Origin: an uncultured Elusimicrobia bacterium
Lineage (GTDB): Bacteria; Elusimicrobiota; Endomicrobiia; Endomicrobiales; Endomicrobiaceae
Assembly (NCBI GenBank): GCA_937916125.1
Contig: CALGGE010000026.1
Coordinates: 1-54,503 of the forward strand
Direction of reading: 5' to 3'
Length of the DNA: 54,503 nucleotides
Of the stretch, positions 15,764 to 23,550 are shown one piece after another. The notes below the pieces were generated by a model. The model was not told the DNA's origin, did no database searches, and worked only from the letters and a program-made list of their open reading frames with translations. How positions within the stretch are numbered: position 1 is the first letter of the stretch; each line of letters starts with the position of its first letter. The position numbers and the translations under genes were made by a program.

Positions 15764-16636
15764 CTATTTTTCTTTATAAATGTTTTGCAAAATGGTTATA
15801 AATTCTTTTAGGCTTTCTCTTTTATCGGAAGTATGAACACACAAATAACATTCAAACTTTTCTTCGCAGTCAAATTTGTTCCATGCAAACTCATTTGAGT
15901 AATCCTGAAAAAAGCCGGGTGTTAAGCAGATTCCTTTATCGGCAGCAATATTTGTCAGTGTCGTATCATGGTTTTGACTGTTGAAATAATTTATGTCTAT
16001 GGAATTTATAATTTTCTGTTGTAAATTTCTTAACTGAATAGGAGAACCTCCGCCGATCATAAGAGTTCTGCCTTTCAAATTTTTAATTTTTACGATTTTC
16101 TTTTTTGTCAAAACATCATCTTTTTTTGTAATAAGATAAATTTTGCTTGTGTATAAATGTATAAGTTTTGTTTCGGGAACATGTTTCATTTCGTTATCAA
16201 AAGTAAAAAATATGTCCTGATTGCCTTTTAAAAACTCTTCAGGATGATAAAAATCGTTAAATATCGGCGTAACCGAAACGGACGGATACTTTTTGGAAAA
16301 CTCTTTTATTGCCTGCGGTAAAAAATATATACAGGAACGGGTAGGCATACCTATTACAATATTATCGGAATATTTTTTACTGAAATTTTGTCCCTGCTCG
16401 ACTGCTTTTTTAAGCTGTTCTTTTATGCTTCTTAAAGCGGAACAAAACTGTTTGCCTGCAGGTGTTAACATTGCACCTTTTGCAGACCTGTCAAACAGCT
16501 TGAATTTCAATTGCCGTTCAACCTTTTTTATCTGATAAGTTAATGTCGATTGCGACATAAACAGGTTTTCGGCAGCTCTGTTAAAATTTTGTGTTTTAGC
16601 AAGTTCCAAAATATAATCAATTTGTTTTGTATCCAT
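15764..16636 (-). CDS. LysR family transcriptional regulator
   Basis: A LysR regulator of 290 residues. The N-terminal winged helix-turn-helix reads QIDYILELAKTQNFNRAAEN and then LFMSQSTLTYQIKKVERQL. The periplasmic-binding-protein-like effector domain follows from about residue 90. An upstream in-frame start (16675) would overlap the promoter. ATG 16636 begins the standard MDTKQIDYIL and lies exactly 7 nt after a perfect -10, so this mRNA is probably leaderless. It is divergent from a truncated aldo/keto reductase gene, which is probably its former target. Confidence 0.9.
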   Translation of the reverse strand: MDTKQIDYILELAKTQNFNRAAENLFMSQSTLTYQIKKVERQLKFKLFDRSAKGAMLTPAGKQFCSALRSIKEQLKKAVEQGQNFSKKYSDNIVIGMPTRSCIYFLPQAIKEFSKKYPSVSVTPIFNDFYHPEEFLKGNQDIFFTFDNEMKHVPETKLIHLYTSKIYLITKKDDVLTKKKIVKIKNLKGRTLMIGGGSPIQLRNLQQKIINSIDINYFNSQNHDTTLTNIAADKGICLTPGFFQDYSNEFAWNKFDCEEKFECYLCVHTSDKRESLKEFITILQNIYKEK

Positions 16637-16642
16637 ATAAAT

Positions 16643-16717
16643 ATTATACATTAATCTAAAAATTAAATCAATCATTGATATTTTCTATTTGATTTTTAGA
16701 TTGATTTGGTTTATAAT
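16643..16717. promoter_or_regulatory. mirror-image divergent promoters with LysR-type inverted repeat
   Basis: On the minus strand, TTGATT (16671-16666) is followed after 17 bp by TATAAT (16648-16643). On the plus strand, TTGATT (16689-16694) is followed after 17 bp by TATAAT (16712-16717). The same hexamers and spacing occur on both strands, with an AATCTAAAAAT/ATTTTTAGATT inverted repeat (about 16653-16701) between them. This is the classic layout for a LysR regulator acting on itself and a divergent gene. Confidence 0.7.
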
Positions 16718-16747
16718 ATTGTCATAATAAAAAACGGAGGTACAATA

Positions 16748-16954
16748 ATGCAGTATGTAAAATTAGGAAATACGGGCATAGATGTATCAAGAATTTGTTT
16801 AGGTTGTATGAGTTTCGGTAAACCGGGAAACGAAAACGGAGTTTTCCCTTGGGCAAAAGATTTCGAAGATGCCAAACCAATTTTTAAAAAAGCAATAGAT
16901 TTAGGTATCAATTACTTTGATACTGTTCCTCATATCAAGACGGGAGCTTTCTAA
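16748..16954 (+). pseudogene. truncated aldo/keto reductase, N-terminal fragment
   Basis: 68 residues beginning MQYVKLGNTGIDVSRICLG and reaching the catalytic-Asp strand LGINYFDTV, after which the frame ends. Family members have about 320 residues, so about four fifths of the gene is missing, including the catalytic Tyr, Lys and His. The promoter (16689-16717) and ribosome binding site (CGGAGG, 16735-16740) are intact. A terminator begins 10 nt after the stop, so the deletion removed the body of the gene but kept its ends. Confidence 0.85.
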
Positions 16955-16963
16955 ATATTGTAT

Positions 16964-17010
16964 AAGATTAGGGGATTATGTTTAGTTCAAAATCCTCTAA
17001 TCTTTTCTCT
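16964..17010 (+). terminator. intrinsic terminator after the aldo/keto reductase fragment
   Basis: AAGATTAGGGGATT (16964 on) pairs with AATCCTCTAATCTT (16991-17004) with one mismatch. A T-rich tail follows. Confidence 0.8.
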
Positions 17011-17026
17011 TTAATTGAGGTTGGAA

Positions 17027-17482
17027 ATGAAAATAAAAATATTTTTAGTGATTAGTATTTTGTTTATCGGTATTTTTGCTTGTGCCAAAGAATTAACCGA
17101 ACAAAAAATACAAACTAATACGGAGAAACAAAGTATGAATTTTATAATAGCCGGCAAAAAATACAAAGCAAAAATAAACGATAATAAGACATCTCAAGAT
17201 ATAATAAAAAATTTACCGTTAAGTTTAAAGTATGTTCGTTATGCCGAACATGAATATTATGCGGAGCTTCCGTTTAAACCTGTTTTTGATAAAGAAAGAA
17301 CTTCACATATTTTGGCAGGACATATTTATTATTGGGACGGTTGGAATGCTTTTGTTATAAATTATAAAGAATGTGATATTTCTCCTTATAAAGTTGTACA
17401 TATAGGTGAAATTGAAGATAAATCTATTATAAAATATTTGGAAACGGCAGAAAAAAATATTTCCGTAGAAGTAAAAAAATAG
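17027..17482 (+). CDS. cyclophilin-like fold lipoprotein
   Basis: 151 residues with a lipoprotein-type signal (IFLVISILFIGIFAC, cysteine at about residue 19). The mature part resembles the small cyclophilin-like fold family: MNFIIAGKKYKAKINDNKTS, DIIKNLPLSLKYV, then GHIYYWDGWNAFVINYK and a final IGEIEDKS. ATG 17027 is preceded by GAGG with 6-nt spacing, and the in-frame TTG at 17015 is less suitable. These domains often occur next to flavodoxins and reductases, as here. No isomerase activity should be assumed. Confidence 0.75.
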   Translation: MKIKIFLVISILFIGIFACAKELTEQKIQTNTEKQSMNFIIAGKKYKAKINDNKTSQDIIKNLPLSLKYVRYAEHEYYAELPFKPVFDKERTSHILAGHIYYWDGWNAFVINYKECDISPYKVVHIGEIEDKSIIKYLETAEKNISVEVKK

Positions 17483-17498
17483 TAAAACAAAAAAATAA

Positions 17499-17936
17499 AT
17501 GAAGAAGATAAAACTTATATTTTTAATACTTTTTATTACAGGTTTTACTTTTACAGGCTTTACACAAACAAATACAAAACAAAAAATGAACACACAAACA
17601 GAATTTGAAAAATTATACAACACAATGTATGAATTTATGATAAACAAAGATATTTTATCTTTAGGTAAAATGTTAGACGACAATTTTGTTCTTGTTCATA
17701 TGACTGGCTTAAAACAAAATAAAAAAGAATATTTATCATCAATCAAAAACGGAACATTAAACTATTTTTCCAACCAAACAGAAAATATTATTATTGAAAC
17801 AGATTCAAAATTTGTAGGGCAAAGTAAAGTTTCGGCAGCAGTTTTCGGTGGCGGCAAACACACATGGAACCTTGAACTTACAATAGAACTTACCGAAAAT
17901 AAGTTAATTAAAAAAATAAGTGCATCAACATATTAA
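17499..17936 (+). CDS. exported NTF2/SnoaL-like (DUF4440-type) protein
   Basis: 145 residues with a Sec signal (KLIFLILFITGFTFTGFTQ), then a single NTF2-like cone-shaped domain: EFEKLYNTMYEFMINKD, LGKMLDDNFVLVHMTG, and the C-terminal strand WNLELTIELTENKLIKKI. Catalytic or ligand-binding residues cannot be assigned. The gene follows the cyclophilin-like gene by 16 nt and precedes an SDR by 15 nt, so the three are likely one unit. No clear ribosome binding site precedes the ATG. Confidence 0.72.
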   Translation: MKKIKLIFLILFITGFTFTGFTQTNTKQKMNTQTEFEKLYNTMYEFMINKDILSLGKMLDDNFVLVHMTGLKQNKKEYLSSIKNGTLNYFSNQTENIIIETDSKFVGQSKVSAAVFGGGKHTWNLELTIELTENKLIKKISASTY

Positions 17937-17951
17937 TAAAGGAGCAATTTT

Positions 17952-18782
17952 ATGAAAGATGTTTTATTATGGACGGGAGCAGGGCAGATAGGTATGGCGA
18001 TTGCCCGCAGAGTAGGCTTTGACAAAAAAATTATTATCGGCGACAAAAAACTTGAAAATGCTAAAGCAATATCAAAAATTATGACACAAGCCGGTTTTGA
18101 CGTTGAAGCTGTTGAATGCGACATATCTTCAAGAGACTCAATTTTAAATTTAATTAAAACAGGTCAAAAGTACGGCGAGATATCAACACTTGTAAATGCT
18201 GCAGGAGTTTCGCCTTCTCAAGCACCTATAGAAGTTATTTTAAAAGTGGACTTATACGGAACTGCAGTTTTACTTGAAGAAGTCGGTAAAGTAATTAAAG
18301 TCGGCGGAAGAGGAGTTACAATATCTTCACAATCCGGACACAGAATGCCTGCGCTTACACCGGAAATTGATGAACAACTTGCAACCACACCTACCGAAGA
18401 GCTTTTAAAACTTGAAGTGTTGCAACCTAAAAATATTAAAGATACTTTACATGCTTATCAAATGGCGAAAAGATGTAATGTTAAAAGAGTTATGGCTGAA
18501 GCCGTAAAATGGGGCAAAAGAAATGCAAGAATAAATTCCGTTTCACCCGGAATAATAGTAACACCATTGGCAATAGATGAGTTTAACGGTCCGAGAGGTG
18601 ATTTTTATAAAAATATGTTTGCAAAATGCCCTGCAGGAAGACCGGGAACGGCAGACGAAGTTGCAACCGTTGCAGAACTTTTACTTACGGAAAAAGCGGA
18701 TTTTATTTCCGGTTCGGATTTTTTAATAGACGGCGGAGCAACCGCAGCATATTTTTACGGAGAATTGAAACCGCAAAAATAA
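17952..18782 (+). CDS. SDR family oxidoreductase
   Basis: A 276-residue Rossmann-fold reductase. The cofactor motif is TGAGQIG at residues 8-14, NAAG is at 82-85, the catalytic Ser region is VTISSQSGHR, and YxxxK appears as YQMAK. The C-terminal SGSDFLIDGGATAAYF is typical of classical SDRs. AGGAG at 17941 sets the start. It is a cytoplasmic protein within a run of exported redox genes. The substrate is unknown. Confidence 0.88.
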   Translation: MKDVLLWTGAGQIGMAIARRVGFDKKIIIGDKKLENAKAISKIMTQAGFDVEAVECDISSRDSILNLIKTGQKYGEISTLVNAAGVSPSQAPIEVILKVDLYGTAVLLEEVGKVIKVGGRGVTISSQSGHRMPALTPEIDEQLATTPTEELLKLEVLQPKNIKDTLHAYQMAKRCNVKRVMAEAVKWGKRNARINSVSPGIIVTPLAIDEFNGPRGDFYKNMFAKCPAGRPGTADEVATVAELLLTEKADFISGSDFLIDGGATAAYFYGELKPQK

Positions 18783-18827
18783 AGAATATAAAGTTGAAAG
18801 TATAGAATGACGGAAAAAGGAGGAAGA

Positions 18828-19478
18828 ATGAAAATTAAAACAGTGTCGGCAATTTTATTTTTAGCAGTAGTGGCAGGAGCAATTTTAATATTACAAAATA
18901 ATAACGGGGGAGAAGTTATGGCAGCAGCGGAAACAACAACAAAAGTAAACAGCAGTAAAAAAGTTTTAGTAGCATATTTTTCTAAAGCAGGTGAACAATA
19001 CAGTGTTGGAACAATAAAGAAAGGAAACACTGAAATAATTGCAGAAATGATAGCAGCAAAAACAGGTGGAGATACTTTTGAAATAAAAGTTAAAAACGAT
19101 AAATATCCCAAAGCATATAAAGATTTAATAGATTATGCACAAACGGAAAAAAGAAAGAACGAAAGACCGGAAATTGCGGGTAAAGTAAATAATTTTGCAG
19201 ATTATGATATAGTTTTTATAGGTTATCCAAACTGGTGGGGTGATATGCCGATGCCTGTTTACACATTTTTGGAAAGTTACGATTTCTCAGGTAAAACCGT
19301 TATTCCTTTCGGAACACACGAGGGTAGCGGCTTGGCAAGCAGCGAAAGCAGGATTAAATCAATAACAAAAGCAAAAGAAGTAAACAGAGGTTTGGGAATT
19401 TACGGACATACGGCACAAAACAGCAAAGCTGAAGCCGACAAAAAAGTTTCCGATTGGTTAAAAAATTTAGGATTTTAA
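18828..19478 (+). CDS. membrane-anchored or exported flavodoxin-like protein
   Basis: 216 residues with an N-terminal signal or anchor helix (TVSAILFLAVVAGAILIL) and a short linker, then a flavodoxin fold. The FMN phosphate-loop region is VLVAYFSKAGEQYSVGTIKK. The aromatic loops are GYPNWWGDMPMP and GTHEGSGLASSE. The C-terminal helix is ADKKVSDWLKNLGF. ATG 18828 has AGGAGG at 18818-18823, and the ATG at 18807 lacks one. Flavodoxins are usually cytoplasmic, so the anchor implies an extracytoplasmic flavin redox role. A C-terminal fragment of a paralogue remains at 25980. Confidence 0.85.
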   Translation: MKIKTVSAILFLAVVAGAILILQNNNGGEVMAAAETTTKVNSSKKVLVAYFSKAGEQYSVGTIKKGNTEIIAEMIAAKTGGDTFEIKVKNDKYPKAYKDLIDYAQTEKRKNERPEIAGKVNNFADYDIVFIGYPNWWGDMPMPVYTFLESYDFSGKTVIPFGTHEGSGLASSESRIKSITKAKEVNRGLGIYGHTAQNSKAEADKKVSDWLKNLGF

Positions 19479-19546
19479 TTATATATTAAAGCATGTTCGT
19501 TTTTAACTGACCGGAAGTCATTGACCCGAACAATGCACCCGACAAT

Positions 19547-19810
19547 ATGGACTCTAAAAAATGGCAATACGATATAAATATGTTACAGGATATTTTAAAA
19601 GTTGCAGTTAAAAATAAAGAATTGAAGAAAAATGCTCCTATAGAACTTATATCAAATATTATAATTTCACAGTTATACGGTATGATGCTTTGTTGGTGTA
19701 TGTCCAATGAAGAATTTAATCCGAAACAATGGACGGAAAAATTTTGTAATTTTCAGTTAAAAAAATATTGGAATAATATATTATTTAGGAGAAAAAATGA
19801 AAAAAATTAA
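19547..19810 (+). pseudogene. TetR-family regulator, C-terminal fragment
   Basis: 87 residues beginning MDSKKWQYDINMLQDILKVA resemble the last helices of TetR repressors (ELISNIIISQLYGMMLCWCM, then NPKQWTEKFCNF). The same frame is open upstream to about 19517 (VIDPNNAPDN), but no helix-turn-helix is present. The DNA-binding domain has been deleted. It overlaps the start of the CMD-cupin gene by 14 nt. If translated it would lack DNA-binding function. Confidence 0.65.
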
Positions 19811-20816
19811 ATTTTTAGTATTGGTAATGTCGGTAATTTTATTTACATCGGGAGGAGTTATGGCAGAAAGTTATTTAAGTTTAAAACAACAAACAATTGC
19901 TCAAGCGGCATCATATTCGGCAAGGGGCGATATGGAAGGCTTAAAACAGGCTTTAATTTCAGGACTGAATGCAGGTGTAACGGTTAACGAATTTAAAGAA
20001 ATTTTAGTTCAGGTATATGCTTATTGCGGTTTTCCCAGAAGTTTAAATGCTTTATCAGTATTAATGCAGGTAACCGAAGAAAGAAACAATAAATACGAGC
20101 AGGGAAAACTTCCGTCAAAAGTTAAAGGAAACAGTTTAAAATTCGGAACTAAAAATCAAACCGAACTTTGCGGAGCTCCGGTTAAAGGAAAACTTTTTGA
20201 TTTTGCACCTGCAATTGATGAATATTTAAAAGCACATTTGTTCGGTGATATTTTTGCAAGAGATAATGTAGATTGGCAAACAAGAGAACTTGCCACAATA
20301 GCAATGCTTGCTTCCCGCAAAGGTGTTGAAGCTCAGTTAAACAGCCATATAAATATAGGTAAACATAACGGATTAACAGATGAACAAATTACCGAAATTT
20401 TAAAGATAGCTTCCAAAACGGGAGCAGAAAATGTTTTGTTCGGTTTCGGTAGAGAAAATACCGCTTACGCAAAATATTTTATAGGTAAAAGTTATTTGCA
20501 GCCTTTAAATAATGAACAGGTTAATATTGCAAATGTTACATTTGAACCGAAATGCAGAAACAATTGGCACATTCATCATAAAAGCGGGCAAATATTAATG
20601 TGTGTCGAAGGAAGAGGCTGGTATCAGGAGTGGGGAAAAACTGCCCGGGAACTTCATCCTGGTGATGTTGTAAATATCCCGCCTGAAGTAAAACATTGGC
20701 ACGGTGCGGCGAAAGACAGTTGGTTTACACATATTGCAATGTCGGTTCCTGTAGAGGGTGCTTCAACGGAATGGTTGGAACAGGTAAGTGATGAAGAATA
20801 CAATAAATTACCCTAA
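19797..20816 (+). CDS. exported carboxymuconolactone decarboxylase-cupin fusion
   Basis: A 339-residue protein with a Sec signal (FLVLVMSVILFTSGGVMA). It then carries two carboxymuconolactone decarboxylase-like segments (VNEFKEILVQVYAYCGFPRS at about 65-84, and RELATIAMLASRKGVEAQLN with the AhpD-like helix pattern at about 165-200). A C-terminal cupin_2 domain (about 245-330) has the metal-binding pattern WHIHHKSGQ ... PPEVKHWHG. CMD-type proteins include AhpD-like peroxidases, but the CxxC of AhpD is not seen. Its exported location and its neighbours suggest a periplasmic redox or detoxification role. The exact reaction is unknown. Confidence 0.85.
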   Translation: MKKIKFLVLVMSVILFTSGGVMAESYLSLKQQTIAQAASYSARGDMEGLKQALISGLNAGVTVNEFKEILVQVYAYCGFPRSLNALSVLMQVTEERNNKYEQGKLPSKVKGNSLKFGTKNQTELCGAPVKGKLFDFAPAIDEYLKAHLFGDIFARDNVDWQTRELATIAMLASRKGVEAQLNSHINIGKHNGLTDEQITEILKIASKTGAENVLFGFGRENTAYAKYFIGKSYLQPLNNEQVNIANVTFEPKCRNNWHIHHKSGQILMCVEGRGWYQEWGKTARELHPGDVVNIPPEVKHWHGAAKDSWFTHIAMSVPVEGASTEWLEQVSDEEYNKLP

Positions 20817-20843
20817 AAAATGCTATGCATTTTTTAGTTTAAA

Positions 20844-20868
20844 AGTTGAAGAGTTGAAATGTTGAAAA
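20844..20868. repeat. degenerate 8-nt tandem repeat (AGTTGAAN)
   Basis: Three consecutive units of the AGTTGAAN type. The same unit occurs five times at 28963-29000 and again at 29024-29039. Confidence 0.6.
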
Positions 20869-20960
20869 GTTTTTATAAGAAAATAATTAATTATTAGATT
20901 TTTTGTAAAATAAATTTTGAGGTATGGAAGAATAGAAATAACGACAAAAACAACAGAGTT

Positions 20961-20990
20961 GTCATTGCGAGGCAAAGCCGAAGCAATCTG
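20961..20990. repeat. palindromic dispersed repeat (GTCATTGCGAG...AATCT type)
   Basis: GTCATTGCGAGG at 20961 and CCGAAGCAATCT ending at 20989 form nested stems: ATTGC/GCAAT and GGC/GCC around AAA. Two relatives with different stem sequences but the same GTCAT...ATCT frame lie in reverse orientation at 28879 and 28928. It lies in the 223-nt gap before the aldo/keto reductase. Confidence 0.65.
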
Positions 20991-21040
20991 TTTAAGTTGT
21001 TTATGGTTTCTATACATCACAATTTTCAAGGAGAATAAAA

Positions 21041-21901
21041 ATGGAAAATTTAAAGTTATCAAACGGTGTAGAAATGCCTTTGGAAGGTTTCGGAGTATTT
21101 CAGGTTCCGAACCCGCAGGAATGTAAAACGGCAGTTTTGGAAGCGATAAAAGCAGGTTATCGTTTAATAGATACGGCAGCCGTTTATATGAACGAAGAAG
21201 CTGTAGGGCAGGCAATAAAAGAAGCCGTAAGTTCGGATATAGTTAAAAGAGAAGACCTTTTTATCACAACAAAACTTTGGGTAAGCAATTTTTCTTATGA
21301 AGGTGCTAAAAAAGGTTTTTCGGATTCAATAAAAAAGTTAGGACTTGATTATATTGACCTTTACTTACTTCATCAACCTTACGGTGATGTTTACGGTGCA
21401 TGGAAAGCCATGAGCGAACTTTATAATGAAAAGAAAATTCGTGCAATAGGTGTTTCCAATTTCAATAATTGTAAATTTATCGAATTTGCAGAAATTGTTG
21501 AAATAAAACCTATGGTTAATCAAATTGAATTACATCCTTTTTATGCACAATATGATGCAATTGAAATTATGAAAAAATACGGTTGCCAACCGCAGGCATG
21601 GGGACCTTTGGCAGAAGGCAAACATGGCATATTTACACATCCCGTATTAACCGAAATAGGTAAAAAACACGGAAAAACGGCAGCACAAGTTGCACTTAAA
21701 TGGAATGTTCAAAGAGGTGTTTCCATTCTTCCGAAATCAGTTCATAAAGAAAGAATAGAACAAAATTTTGATATATGGAATTTCATAATTTCCGATGAAG
21801 ATATGAAAAAGATAGATGCTTTAGACTTAAAACATAGTGAAATTATAGATCATAATAACCCTGAAGTTGTAAAATATATTTTGTCTTTAAAAGCGGAATA
21901 G
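21041..21901 (+). CDS. aldo/keto reductase (2,5-diketo-D-gluconate reductase-like)
   Basis: A 286-residue TIM-barrel NADPH-dependent carbonyl reductase. The catalytic tetrad is present: Asp and Tyr in YRLIDTAAVYMNEEAVG, Lys in FITTKLW and His in YLLHQPYG. The NADP-binding end has ILPKSVHKERIEQNF. The length and full motif set show that it is intact, unlike the fragment at 16748. AAGGAG at 21027 precedes ATG 21041. The substrate is unknown. Confidence 0.92.
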   Translation: MENLKLSNGVEMPLEGFGVFQVPNPQECKTAVLEAIKAGYRLIDTAAVYMNEEAVGQAIKEAVSSDIVKREDLFITTKLWVSNFSYEGAKKGFSDSIKKLGLDYIDLYLLHQPYGDVYGAWKAMSELYNEKKIRAIGVSNFNNCKFIEFAEIVEIKPMVNQIELHPFYAQYDAIEIMKKYGCQPQAWGPLAEGKHGIFTHPVLTEIGKKHGKTAAQVALKWNVQRGVSILPKSVHKERIEQNFDIWNFIISDEDMKKIDALDLKHSEIIDHNNPEVVKYILSLKAE

Positions 21902-21919
21902 AACTAAACAAATTCAGAA

Positions 21920-22094
21920 GTGTTGTTGGTAAATGACAGTCCGCACAAACAAAGTTGCACCTATACGGCTTAAAAAATAGTTTCAGATACCTTAAATAAA
22001 GAAAGTATAGAAACGGAAATTTTTTGGATAGGAACAAAACCTCTAAGCGGTTGTGTAGGGTGCGGAATATGTTTTACAAAACATAGTTGTTACT
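21920..22094 (+). pseudogene. NADPH-dependent FMN reductase-like remnant
   Basis: Read from 21920, the frame gives VLLVNDSPHKQSCTYTA, then an in-frame stop. It continues as KIVSDTLNKESIETEIFWIG and then PLSGCVGCGICFTKHSC. This is the N-terminal FMN-binding loop and cysteine motif of iron-sulfur-flavoprotein/NADPH-FMN reductases. No start codon context remains, and homology ends near 22094. A relative with the same CxxCxxC-like pattern is intact at 26311. Confidence 0.7.
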
Positions 22095-22153
22095 TCTTCA
22101 AGAATAGCAGGTGCTACAGCAACTATATAATTTCTAAAAAATTTTTATTTTCT

Positions 22154-22182
22154 TTGAAAAAAAATTTAATTTTTGTTAGAAT
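22154..22182 (+). promoter_or_regulatory. promoter of the MFS exporter leader
   Basis: TTGAAA (22154-22159), 17 bp, TAGAAT (22177-22182), with an upstream TG giving an extended -10. The predicted transcript start is near 22189, which leaves a leader of about 96 nt before ATG 22285. Confidence 0.75.
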
Positions 22183-22206
22183 TCTACAAACAAAAAAATA
22201 AAAACT

Positions 22207-22270
22207 GTGGAAAAGTTTAAACGGATAAGGTTTTGAGATAATATTTCCAAATCTTATCCGTTTTTTATTT
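22207..22270 (+). promoter_or_regulatory. attenuator-like leader of the MFS exporter
   Basis: AAACGGATAAG (22219-22229) pairs with CTTATCCGTTT (22253-22263), followed by a T-rich run. This is an intrinsic terminator that ends only a few bases before the ribosome binding site at 22272. A short GTG frame (22207-22236) reads MEKFKRIRF and its codons cover the 5' arm of the stem, but it lacks a ribosome binding site. TGGAAA (22208-22213) can also pair with TTTCCA (22244-22249) as a competing stem. The structure is seen directly. Regulation is inferred. Confidence 0.55.
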
Positions 22271-22284
22271 TAGGAGCAAAAAAA

Positions 22285-23505
22285 ATGACACCGATAAAAC
22301 AAATATCAAGAAAACAAAAAGTTATAGGTTTAAAAGGAATTATTACTTTAATTACAATTGTTAATATGATTATTCCTTTGTCAACGGATTTATATTTACC
22401 TGCAATGCCCTCGATGACACATACTTTTAATACATCGGCAACGCTTATTAATATGACACTGACATTGTTCTTTTTATTTTTAGGGCTGGGAACATTATTT
22501 TGCGGACCGCTAAGCGATAAATACGGCAGGAAACCTGTTTTATTGGCAGGGAATTTGTTGTATATATTATCAAGTTTTGCATGTGCAGGTTCCGGAAATA
22601 TTTATTTGTTAATAATATTTAGAATTTTTCAGGCAATAGGTGCGGGTGCCTGTATTGCCGTAACAATGGCGATAGTAAAAGATTGTTTTTACGGAAAATT
22701 AAGAGATAAAATTCTTGCTTTAATTCAAACGGTATCCGTTTTGGCACCGATAGTTGCACCTGTCCTCGGAGCTTTTGTTTTAAAATACACTACTTGGAAT
22801 ATGCTTTTTATTATACTTGCAATATTTGCAATTATATTTTTTATTTTAAGTGTTTTATATACGGAAACTTTAACCGAAAATAACAGAACCAAAGAAAATA
22901 TTTTAAATTCCGTCGGCAGACTTATTGTCGTTTGTAAAAATATTAAATTTACATATTTGCTTATAATTTTTTCTTTGCTTGCAGCACCATTCATGGGTTA
23001 TTTAACAATAGCTTCTTACATTTACATAGATATGTTCGGGTTATCCAAACAAGGTTTCAGTTATTATTTTGCAATAAATGCTTTATTTTCCGTTCTCGGA
23101 CCGATAATTTATGTAAATCTGTTAAATAAAATTTCTTCCAAAAATTTTGCAATTGTATCTTTTATCACCGTTTTGTTTTTTGCACTGTTATTATTTTTTA
23201 CGGGTTACCGGTCCGCATTTATTTTCTTCTTGTTATTTATACCTATAGCTATAGGGTTCAGTTCAACAAGACCGCTTTGTGCAAGTGTTTTATTTAAGCA
23301 GCAAAAACAAGACAGCGGTTCCGTTTCTTCTTTAATAAGTTCCGGCAATACGTTGTTCGGATGTTTCGGAATGTTTTTAGTATCAATACCTGTTTTATCG
23401 TTGACACAAAGGTTGGCAGCGGTATCTGCAATAAGTTCGCTTTTGTCCATAATTTTATTTTTATTGCTGCTAAAAAAATATCAAAACATTCCCGGAATTA
23501 AGTAA
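22285..23505 (+). CDS. MFS multidrug exporter, Bcr/CflA type
   Basis: 406 residues with 12 predicted membrane helices. The motif-A loop between helices 2 and 3 reads GPLSDKYGRKPVLLAG, and helix 1 ends in LSTDLYLPAMPSM, a hallmark of the Bcr/CflA drug-resistance subfamily. It is expected to act as a proton-coupled antiporter in the inner membrane. It is monocistronic with an attenuator-like leader, which fits induction by a compound that affects translation or transcription. The substrate is unknown. Confidence 0.9.
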   Translation: MTPIKQISRKQKVIGLKGIITLITIVNMIIPLSTDLYLPAMPSMTHTFNTSATLINMTLTLFFLFLGLGTLFCGPLSDKYGRKPVLLAGNLLYILSSFACAGSGNIYLLIIFRIFQAIGAGACIAVTMAIVKDCFYGKLRDKILALIQTVSVLAPIVAPVLGAFVLKYTTWNMLFIILAIFAIIFFILSVLYTETLTENNRTKENILNSVGRLIVVCKNIKFTYLLIIFSLLAAPFMGYLTIASYIYIDMFGLSKQGFSYYFAINALFSVLGPIIYVNLLNKISSKNFAIVSFITVLFFALLLFFTGYRSAFIFFLLFIPIAIGFSSTRPLCASVLFKQQKQDSGSVSSLISSGNTLFGCFGMFLVSIPVLSLTQRLAAVSAISSLLSIILFLLLLKKYQNIPGIK

Positions 23506-23550
23506 TAAGGCTGCGATTTTCAACAGCAAAAAGTTTAGTAATTTTCTAAT

